Below, piece after piece: positions 1 to 5,933 of a DNA stretch of 7,639 nt. This DNA is from Amylibacter sp. (lineage in GTDB: Bacteria > Pseudomonadota > Alphaproteobacteria > Rhodobacterales > Rhodobacteraceae): positions 1 to 7,639 of the forward strand of contig DAOUQS010000090.1 in the NCBI GenBank assembly GCA_030625465.1, in the 5' to 3' direction. Numbering within the stretch: position 1 is the stretch's first letter; each line of letters starts with the position of its first letter. The notes under the pieces were generated by a model. The model did no database searches. It was given only the letters and a program-made list of their open reading frames with translations, and had not been told where the DNA came from. Both the position numbers and the translations under genes were made by a program.

Positions 1-899
1 TTGAAAAATATATCCGCGACGATACGCTTTCCATCCACCTATGGGGCCGCCGGTTCAGGAATATTGCCGCGAAATACAATGGCCTACCCGAACCGGGGTG
101 CTATATATCCAATATGCTGAAGCGCCATAAAATCAACCCGACAAGGACAGCTTATTTAATGCCTACGCCCCCTGAAGATAACGTGACCGTAAACCCGCCC
201 ACAGATATTGATTACACCATGTTCACCGATGTCGAGGTCGGTAATATAATACTTCAAAGATCCGAAGTAGGCGCGGTCAAAGCGGAAATCAACGACTGGA
301 TCGCAGGTGATGATACAGCACTTTTGAAATATGCCCGTGAAAACAAAGACCATATTTTACAAGAAGCCATGTCCGTTGCCTGTCGCGAATGCGGGTTTTT
401 TCTAAAAGCCGCAGATCAGGTTAACCCCGCTAGAATAGCAGACATCGGTTGCGGCTACGCCTTCGCCGACCTGATTTTATACCGGCGCTATAATTGCGAT
501 ATTATCCTTATCGACATCGAGGAAAGTTCCAACCGGCATTTCGGCTTCCAAAGTGCAGGGGCAGGTTATGCAAGCCTGGCAAAAGCACAGGAATTTCTGG
601 TGGCAAACGGCGTCCCGGAAGATAAAATCTTGCTGGTCAACCCGAACAAACAAAACGTCTCTGAAATTGGCAATGTCGATCTGGCGATCAGCCTTGCATC
701 CTGCGGTTTCCATTATCCGGTAAATACATATGACACATTCTTCAAAACCCAAATTACACCGGGCGGAGGCTTGGTTCTGGACATCAGAAAAGGCTCGGGC
801 GGGATCAAATCAATGAAATCATATGGGGATGTAACCGTTCTGAAAAAGCACCCTAAATATTCCACCGTTTTCTCACAAAAGGATGCCCTGAATGTCTGA
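1..899 (+). CDS. Glycosyltransferase tail fused to a class I SAM methyltransferase (5' end outside window)
   Basis: The frame has no stop from the left edge (first full codon at 3-5) to TGA at 897-899, giving 298 residues in the window. The ATG at 114 has no good ribosome binding site, and the 37 codons before it read as real protein, so I treat the gene as truncated at its 5' end. Those codons (…LSIHLWGRRFRN…, then …MLKRHKINP) resemble the C-terminal end of bacterial glycosyltransferases with a Ser/Ala-(I/V)-H-L-W motif. A Pro-rich linker follows, then a Rossmann methyltransferase domain. Numbering from ATG 114, motif I is IADIGCGYAF (108-117), the acidic end of strand 2 is LIDIEE (132-137), and VDLAISLASCGFHY (188-201) matches the motif IV region. 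The C-terminal signature is DIRKGSGG (223-230). The acceptor is unknown; a sugar or glycolipid is likely from context. No signal peptide or membrane segment is visible in this part. Confidence 0.75.
   Translation, partial: EKYIRDDTLSIHLWGRRFRNIAAKYNGLPEPGCYISNMLKRHKINPTRTAYLMPTPPEDNVTVNPPTDIDYTMFTDVEVGNIILQRSEVGAVKAEINDWIAGDDTALLKYARENKDHILQEAMSVACRECGFFLKAADQVNPARIADIGCGYAFADLILYRRYNCDIILIDIEESSNRHFGFQSAGAGYASLAKAQEFLVANGVPEDKILLVNPNKQNVSEIGNVDLAISLASCGFHYPVNTYDTFFKTQITPGGGLVLDIRKGSGGIKSMKSYGDVTVLKKHPKYSTVFSQKDALNV
143..147 (+). promoter_or_regulatory. Possible internal Shine-Dalgarno for a free methyltransferase start at 159
   Basis: AAGGA lies 11 bases before an in-frame ATG (159-161) that sits in the linker between the glycosyltransferase tail and the methyltransferase domain. 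Starting there would give a 246-residue stand-alone methyltransferase. The spacing is longer than ideal and the upstream frame is open, so this may be chance. Confidence 0.25.
879..883 (+). promoter_or_regulatory. Ribosome binding site of the FkbM methyltransferase gene
   Basis: AAGGA (within AAAAGGA) stands 8 bases before the ATG at 892-894, inside the last codons of the preceding gene. It supports the 892 start, which overlaps the upstream TGA by 8 bases and suggests translational coupling. Confidence 0.7.
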
Positions 900-1596
900 T
901 ACACTGGAAATAAAGGGCATACTTATTCCGAATGACCCAAGCATCATTACGCCGAAAATTGCCCGTTCCATAAAAAATGACGCCTATGAAAAAGATGAGG
1001 TCAAAGGCACCCCGAAATTCATCAAATCCGATGACCGCGTCATAGAACTTGGCGCCGGTATCGGATTTATTTCATCCTTTATCCACAAACATCTGAATGT
1101 CTCGAATATTTTGTGCGTCGAAGCCGATCCCACATTATGTGCATTCATCAAGGACGTTCATAAGCTAAACGGAATTACATCCATTGACGTTAATAATGTT
1201 GTGGCCTTAAACGGCAGTTCCACCGGCACATCGATCAAATTCTATATCAGATCACCCTTTTGGTCATCCTCGCTCGATAGCGAACAAGAATATGTCCGGG
1301 TTGTTGATGTCCCCACGGTCCAGCTATCCAGCCTGATCAAGGATTTCAAAGCCAACACGTTGATTGTCGACATCGAGGGTGGCGAGCGTGATATCTTTAA
1401 AAACACAAATCTGGATGGTATTGATAAAATATTTCTGGAAATACACACTCGAAAAATCAAGCGCATTGGCATTAAACTATGCTTCGACGCACTTTCCCAA
1501 GCCGGATTTGCCTATGACCAACAAGTCAGCCGCGGCGGATCAGTGCTGTTTCGGCGCATTCCAAGATGGCAAATGAAAACACTGGCTAATGATTAA
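892..1596 (+). CDS. FkbM family SAM-dependent methyltransferase
   Basis: This 234-residue protein has the layout of FkbM-family methyltransferases, which are often O-methyltransferases acting on sugars or natural products. The SAM-binding motif I is VIELGAGIGFISS (50-62). The strand-2 acidic residue is in CVEADPTL (75-82). The family hallmark LIVDIEGGERDIF (157-169), usually written as DvEGaE, is present and followed by IFLEIHTRKI (180-189). It is compact and has no added domain, signal peptide or membrane segment, so it is cytoplasmic. Its ATG overlaps the stop of the preceding gene by 8 bases and its TAA overlaps the next ATG by 8 bases, so it is co-translated with its neighbours. Methylation of a hydroxyl on a surface glycan is inferred from context. 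The composition is AT-rich: the 60 bases at 1381-1440 are one third G+C by hand count. Confidence 0.9.
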   Translation: MSDTLEIKGILIPNDPSIITPKIARSIKNDAYEKDEVKGTPKFIKSDDRVIELGAGIGFISSFIHKHLNVSNILCVEADPTLCAFIKDVHKLNGITSIDVNNVVALNGSSTGTSIKFYIRSPFWSSSLDSEQEYVRVVDVPTVQLSSLIKDFKANTLIVDIEGGERDIFKNTNLDGIDKIFLEIHTRKIKRIGIKLCFDALSQAGFAYDQQVSRGGSVLFRRIPRWQMKTLAND

Positions 1597-2980
1597 GGCC
1601 AACATCAAAACAATCCTGCAATCTCTTGATACCGATGGTGTGGAAAACTTTGCAGATATCAATTTTGGCGCGCCGGAAATCGCCATAGCGATACATAACA
1701 GGTACGGCAGCAACATCGACATCCTGTCTGTCGACGCGCATTGCCAATTTATTCCCCCGCCCCCCGAATTGCTTGAAAAATACATGGCTTTGTTGAATAA
1801 AGCCGGCGTTCAAAACACCGCTATTCGCGTTATTGATAATCAAAAAAAATTACGCCCGTACGACATTCTGGCGTCCATAGACAGCTTTGGCACCAACTTC
1901 AAAATCAAGCCCTTACGCAAGATTATGGATAAAGCGCTGCATGCACAAAGCCGCGTTATTATGAATATCAAAAAAGGGTCCGGAAGCTACCCCTTCCTGA
2001 AGGCATACGGGGGCTCAAACACTCTGGTCAATGCCACAGCCGATCAATACGGGCTAGTCGTTATGTCAATAGAGCCCAAAACCCCACCAGCCCAGGAATG
2101 GTCTGCAATTGCAAAAGATTTGGCTGGCAAAAACGGCTTTTTTACCGATTGCGGGGAACATTCGTTCCTATATGTCCCACGTGGAAAAACACTTGTAGTG
2201 ACCTTTGACAACCTCGACATCACAATAAACAAACGCGATACGCGCCGCCCTTGGGGGTTTGAATTTATCGAGTCGCAAAACTGGTCAATGTTAGGCGTCA
2301 TGGCAAATGGCTGGACCTGGTTCAGGGACCCCGCAGTAACCACTGAATTCGACCGACTTAAAAACAGCGGGTTTTTCGAACAATTCGACCGCGTCGTGTT
2401 TTACGGCGCCTCAATGGGCGGATATGCGGCCGCAGCCTATTCCTCGGCAGCAGTCGGCGCGACCGTCTTCGCAATCAGCCCTCAATCCACGCTGGATAAA
2501 TCCATTGTCCCTTGGGAAATGCGTTACAAAGCGGTTTGGGGCCGCGATTTTTCAGGCCCATACGGGGATGCCGCCCTGGTCAGCGATAAAGCTGAAACCG
2601 TTCACATCATGTATGACCCTTATGTCAGGCCGGACGCCGCCCATGCCGCGCGGTTCACCGGAAAAAATGTCAAATACTGGCGCTGCCCCCATCTGGGCCA
2701 CAGGCTTGGATCATCACTGGCCCAAATGGGCATATTAAATGAAATTTCACGTAAATGCATTAACGGTGACTTGGATAACGCTACTTTTTACAAACTTTTG
2801 CGCAAAAGACGCAAATTCCCCCGCTATCTCAGGGAACTTTTAAGCTTGGCAATTGAAAGAAACCATCCGGGCTTGGCAATGCGCGTGTGTAAATTTACCA
2901 AACAGCAAGGACATATTAAACTTTCCAATCAAATGATGGCTCAAATCGAAGCCATAACGCCATCACAGCCTAAGGTTTAA
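1589..2980 (+). CDS. Decayed methyltransferase-like domain fused to an alpha/beta hydrolase
   Basis: The 463-residue protein has two parts. Residues about 15-165 follow the plan of the methyltransferase domain encoded two genes upstream: FADINFGAPE (21-30) stands where motif I should be, LSVDAH (46-51) matches strand 2, and NIKKGSGS (126-133) matches the partner's DIRKGSGG. The glycine-rich SAM loop is lost, so catalysis is doubtful. Residues about 185-390 form an alpha/beta-hydrolase-like domain with nucleophile elbow GASMGG (Ser275), a likely acid in MYDPYVRPD (Asp343 or Asp349) and a likely base in PHLGH (His368 or His371). Landmarks shared with a Rhodobacteraceae family are VTFDNLD, RRPWGFEF, GVMANGWTWFRDP and SPQSTL. 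As I recall, such proteins are often named PAPS reductase in databases, but no reductase motif is visible and I favour a serine hydrolase or esterase. The basic tail (390-463) is unassigned. The start has no clear Shine-Dalgarno and probably depends on coupling through the 8-base overlap. Confidence 0.8.
   Translation: MIKANIKTILQSLDTDGVENFADINFGAPEIAIAIHNRYGSNIDILSVDAHCQFIPPPPELLEKYMALLNKAGVQNTAIRVIDNQKKLRPYDILASIDSFGTNFKIKPLRKIMDKALHAQSRVIMNIKKGSGSYPFLKAYGGSNTLVNATADQYGLVVMSIEPKTPPAQEWSAIAKDLAGKNGFFTDCGEHSFLYVPRGKTLVVTFDNLDITINKRDTRRPWGFEFIESQNWSMLGVMANGWTWFRDPAVTTEFDRLKNSGFFEQFDRVVFYGASMGGYAAAAYSSAAVGATVFAISPQSTLDKSIVPWEMRYKAVWGRDFSGPYGDAALVSDKAETVHIMYDPYVRPDAAHAARFTGKNVKYWRCPHLGHRLGSSLAQMGILNEISRKCINGDLDNATFYKLLRKRRKFPRYLRELLSLAIERNHPGLAMRVCKFTKQQGHIKLSNQMMAQIEAITPSQPKV
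2971..2975 (+). promoter_or_regulatory. Ribosome binding site for the TTG-initiated gene at 2984
   Basis: TAAGG in the last codons of the hydrolase fusion gene lies 8 bases before the TTG at 2984-2986. It decides the start, because the next Met codon in this frame is 97 codons downstream and would remove the conserved-looking N-terminus. Confidence 0.6.
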
Positions 2981-2983
2981 ACT

Positions 2984-3877
2984 TTGGATATTAGAATTTA
3001 CACAGGGGGACATCAGGCCACAACGGAACATTTCCTGAGTGCGCTTAACAATAACAACGACATCCTGCTGGATGAAAAAATAAGCTGCATACCTGCAGAT
3101 ATTAATACTTTTCGCAATATATTTACCGCATCAAAAGCAATCCGGAACGGAAAGAATGAGGCCACCGTCGGGCAACAACTACTTGAACAACTCGGGGTTA
3201 TTAAAGACGCCAAAAAGCTTCTGCTCAACGATTACCGTATCATCGGGCAGGAACACCGCGCATTTGAAAAAGAAATGTTTTACCCGCGAAACAGAGGGTT
3301 AATAAAACAAATTCAAACTATATTCAGCGGTTCCAATATACGTCTGTTCATTGAAACCCGCAGCTTCACCAGTTTTATGCCGTCGTGTTATTCCCATATG
3401 GTATTTACCAATAATGCGCACAATTTCGACGATTTTCTGGCAAAAACAGACCCCGAAAGCCTGCAATGGTCATCGCTGATTGAACGCTCGCAGGGCCGCG
3501 GGACAAAATTGCCGGCAACAACATGGCGGTACGAGGATTATGCGTATATCTGGCGTGATATCGTCGGGGCCATCACCGGTGTTAAGAAATATCAGGATCT
3601 TATTGCCCCGCCCGAAAAGCTGGATTTAAGCATCAATTTACAAACTGCACTTTTGTTTAATAAATACATCCAGCAATACCCGACCCAGACACCGGAAGAG
3701 TTTGAAAAGCTGAAAACAGTGTTTTTGGCACAAGACCTTAGTGCAATCAAAAAACTTGCCAGCCCGGGCTGGTCTGCGGGGCGCATCGATGCTTTGGCAC
3801 ATCGCTATGACGATGACTGGTACTATATCGAACGTATGGACGGCGTCGAAACCATTTTGCCCCGCCGGATTGGTTAA
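2984..3877 (+). CDS. Sulfotransferase-like protein with a degenerate P-loop (TTG start)
   Basis: This 297-residue protein is hard to assign. Its layout resembles Rhodobacteraceae sulfotransferase-like proteins that open with a strand and a phosphosulfate loop of the type GxHKTGTT. Here the start IRIYTGGHQATTEHF (3-17) keeps the Gly-His and the Thr pair but lacks the Lys and the regular GTT. Further parallels are a short strand LLLNDYRIIG (79-88), 'MFYPRNRGLIKQI' (98-110), a second strand with IRLFIETRSFTSFMPSCY (119-136), and 'ATTWRYEDY' (178-186), which recalls the W-x-Y-E-x-Y segment of that family. If active it would move sulfate from PAPS to an acceptor, but the altered loop makes inactivity or another role possible. 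No membrane segment or signal peptide is visible. The TTG start lies in the same frame as the preceding stop, with one codon (ACT) between. Its TAA overlaps the convergent galE stop. Confidence 0.5.
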   Translation: MDIRIYTGGHQATTEHFLSALNNNNDILLDEKISCIPADINTFRNIFTASKAIRNGKNEATVGQQLLEQLGVIKDAKKLLLNDYRIIGQEHRAFEKEMFYPRNRGLIKQIQTIFSGSNIRLFIETRSFTSFMPSCYSHMVFTNNAHNFDDFLAKTDPESLQWSSLIERSQGRGTKLPATTWRYEDYAYIWRDIVGAITGVKKYQDLIAPPEKLDLSINLQTALLFNKYIQQYPTQTPEEFEKLKTVFLAQDLSAIKKLASPGWSAGRIDALAHRYDDDWYYIERMDGVETILPRRIG

Positions 3878-4890
3878 TCCTTATACCCGTCCGGATTTTG
3901 GCTTTGCCATTTCCAGGCGCTCGCGCACATATCCGCCAGATCACGTTTTGCTTGCCAGCCCAGCAGGTTGCGGGCTTTTTCAGGCAATGCACAGTAAGTC
4001 GCAACATCGCCCGCGCGCCTTTGCACCACTTCATAGGGCACAACCCGCCCGGATGCTGCCTCAAACGCCCTCACAACGTCCAGAACCGACGATCCACGCC
4101 CTGTGCCTACATTGATCGCCTCACAGCCCGTATGCGCGCTGGCAAAGCTTATAGCCGCCGCATGGGCCTTTGCCAGATCGACCACATGGATGTAATCGCG
4201 CACACCGGTGCCATCAGGCGTATCGTAATCATTACCGAACACCTGTAGTTTTTCACGCCGTCCCACAGCCACCTGACTGACAAACGGCATCAGGTTATTG
4301 GGAATATCATTCGGATCTTCGCCGATGATACCGCTGTCATGCGCCCCGACAGGATTGAAATAGCGCAGCAATACCGCAGTGGCCGCAGGGCGCGCGCCAC
4401 ACCAGTCGCGCAATATATGCTCGACCATCAGCTTGGTTTGGCCATAGGGGTTGGTCGCAGACAGGGGATGATTTTCATCCAGCGGTAAATATTGCGGCGT
4501 GCCATAAACAGTCGCCGACGATGAAAACACAATACGGTTGCAATCCGCCGCTTCCATTGCGCGCAACAAAGACAGCGTCCCGACCACATTATTCTCGTAA
4601 TACATCAACGGCTTTTCAACCGACTCGCCCACCGCTTTTTTGCCAGCAAAATGCACCACCACATCCGGCTTGAACGTCACCAGTGCCGCCGCAAGCCCGC
4701 TTTGGTCTAGAATATCACCCTGTACCACATCAAACTTTCTGTTGGTCAATTGCTCAACACGGGTCAGCGCGTGGGGTGAGCTGTTTGAATAGTCATCATA
4801 AACACACACTTCATGCGCTTCAGACAACACCTCCAACAGCGTATGGCTGCCAATATATCCGGCCCCGCCGGTTAAAAATACCCGCATCAT
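3874..4890 (-). CDS. galE: UDP-glucose 4-epimerase
   Basis: The 338-residue protein is a full-length GalE, which interconverts UDP-glucose and UDP-galactose in the cytoplasm using tightly bound NAD. The NAD-binding loop is GGAGYIGSH (8-16), and DDYSNSSP (32-39) matches the strand-2 region. The catalytic serine lies in FSSSATVYG (122-130), and the catalytic pair is Y149 and K153 in NPYGQTK. RYFNPVGAH (176-184) and RDYIHVVDLA (231-240) are further GalE signatures. Residue 299, in GDVATYCA, is Tyr as in the E. coli enzyme, which argues for UDP-Glc/Gal rather than N-acetyl substrates. Two Met codons stand in tandem at the start. AAAGGA ends 3 bases before the first and 6 before the second, so the second (4885-4887) may be the real start, giving 337 residues and a 1-base TGATG overlap with the upstream gene. 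It is the last gene of its operon and supplies UDP-galactose for the glycosyltransferases upstream. Confidence 0.95.
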   Translation of the reverse strand: MMRVFLTGGAGYIGSHTLLEVLSEAHEVCVYDDYSNSSPHALTRVEQLTNRKFDVVQGDILDQSGLAAALVTFKPDVVVHFAGKKAVGESVEKPLMYYENNVVGTLSLLRAMEAADCNRIVFSSSATVYGTPQYLPLDENHPLSATNPYGQTKLMVEHILRDWCGARPAATAVLLRYFNPVGAHDSGIIGEDPNDIPNNLMPFVSQVAVGRREKLQVFGNDYDTPDGTGVRDYIHVVDLAKAHAAAISFASAHTGCEAINVGTGRGSSVLDVVRAFEAASGRVVPYEVVQRRAGDVATYCALPEKARNLLGWQAKRDLADMCASAWKWQSQNPDGYKD

Positions 4891-5933
4891 ATGTCCTTTT
4901 CTTTACGCCGCGCCGCAATCATCATTTGCGCAAGCGATGCCGCAAACCCCGGTGACAGATCCGCGCGCGACAGGCTTACAATCCGCGTAAACAAGCGCAC
5001 ACCTTCCATTTCATCCAAAACCGCCCGCGCACAGGCCTGATGCCACTTCACCCCTGCCCGATGCAATTCACCCAACAGCTTGTCCGCCAGCCAGGTTTCC
5101 ATTTTTTCTTTTGTTCGTGCAACACTGCGTTGAATAGTTACATCTTCAACCTGATTAAAGTTCCGGTCAACCCAGTAACCCAGATCCAGCCGTTTATCAG
5201 ACCGGTTTGGCAAACCGCGTTGCGTTTTTGCCAAATACGCTTTTGCCGATTTTACCGAATAATGGTTGATACACGCCAGATCAATACCGCCCTTGGCCCC
5301 GTAAGTCACAGTCGCTTTATCCAGAAATTCCGCCCCAAGCGGCTGCCCCGACCCGTTGACCCAGCGGATTTTAGACACATCGCGCTCCACCCGCTTTTTC
5401 GGTCGATGCACCCCAAGCTTTTCATAGGACCCGTCATTTTTAAACAAGGTCTTGAACATCGCGGATGTAATTGGCGCATAGCATGGGAACCGCGCACATT
5501 TCGTAAATTGCCCGATCACCGGCGCATCCTCTATTTCAACCCGCCCGTCATTGCCAAACATCCGCCATGTCAGCGCAAAAGCAGTTGCATCAGGGCATGC
5601 GTCAAGCAAATCATCCAGATGCCCGCCGCCCGCCTTAACATTCACAAACTCGTCCACATCGGCGAATAATACCCATTCGGCATCTGCCCGCATCGGATGC
5701 TTGCCCGCCCGCTTCAAAGCAGTCCACTGCACACCGGCCTGCGTGATCTTGTCATTGCGCACATGCGTGATCACCCCAAGCGCATCCAGACGATCCAGCA
5801 TCGCGTCGGTTCCATCATCGCAATCATTGGAATAAATCAGAAATCCGTCCACCCCAATGCTTTGATGATAGGCCAGCCATTCCAGAATATAGGGGGCCTC
5901 ATTGCGCATAGAAGTGATCATCAGATATTTCAT
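4887..5933 (-). CDS. Glycosyltransferase family 2 (GT2_4 type, DVDEF motif)
   Basis: This 348-residue protein is a GT-A fold glycosyltransferase of the Glyco_tranf_2_4 kind, related to DUF23/GT92. It starts at the nucleotide-binding end, MITSMRNEAPYILEWLAYHQ (5-24), continues with YSNDCDDGTD (34-43), and has the metal-binding motif as DVDEF (92-96) after a hydrophobic strand (WVLFA). Downstream signatures are LTWRMFGNDG (121-130), LGVHRPK (173-179), WVNGSG (191-196) and INHYSVKS (222-229). It has no signal peptide or membrane anchor. The donor and acceptor cannot be read from the sequence, although galE directly downstream makes UDP-galactose a candidate donor. The ATG follows the TAG of the upstream gene with no gap, and the TGA overlaps galE. 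It is a paralog of the C-terminal domain of the upstream gene, with 31 of 47 identical residues in the N-terminal core by hand alignment. Confidence 0.9.
   Translation of the reverse strand: MKYLMITSMRNEAPYILEWLAYHQSIGVDGFLIYSNDCDDGTDAMLDRLDALGVITHVRNDKITQAGVQWTALKRAGKHPMRADAEWVLFADVDEFVNVKAGGGHLDDLLDACPDATAFALTWRMFGNDGRVEIEDAPVIGQFTKCARFPCYAPITSAMFKTLFKNDGSYEKLGVHRPKKRVERDVSKIRWVNGSGQPLGAEFLDKATVTYGAKGGIDLACINHYSVKSAKAYLAKTQRGLPNRSDKRLDLGYWVDRNFNQVEDVTIQRSVARTKEKMETWLADKLLGELHRAGVKWHQACARAVLDEMEGVRLFTRIVSLSRADLSPGFAASLAQMMIAARRKEKDI
4894..4899 (-). promoter_or_regulatory. Ribosome binding site of galE
   Basis: On the minus strand AAAGGA lies 3 bases before the first of two tandem ATG codons and 6 bases before the second. 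It is inside the last codons of the upstream glycosyltransferase gene. The spacing favours the second ATG. Confidence 0.65.
5865..5884 (-). repeat. 20-base exact repeat, copy 1 (paralogous glycosyltransferase core)
   Basis: These 20 bases are identical to 6942-6961 and encode the EWLAYH segment at the same place in both glycosyltransferases. The match reflects gene duplication, and perhaps gene conversion, rather than a mobile repeat. Confidence 0.6.

Noticed and set aside
2138..2760. PAPS reductase function for the C-terminal part of the fusion protein
   Set aside because: The domain has a GXSXG nucleophile elbow and hydrolase layout, and no reductase-type Cys motif or PP-loop is visible.
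3867..3897. Intrinsic terminator at the convergent junction
   Set aside because: The stems are only 5 base pairs, and no run of T follows on either strand.
3741..4115. A 124-codon plus-strand frame crossing the convergent junction
   Set aside because: It overlaps the sulfotransferase-like gene and galE in other frames and shows no family signature.
5040..5669. A 209-codon open frame on the plus strand opposite the smaller glycosyltransferase
   Set aside because: No motif is visible and the composition is shadow-like, while the opposite strand carries all the conserved GT2_4 motifs.
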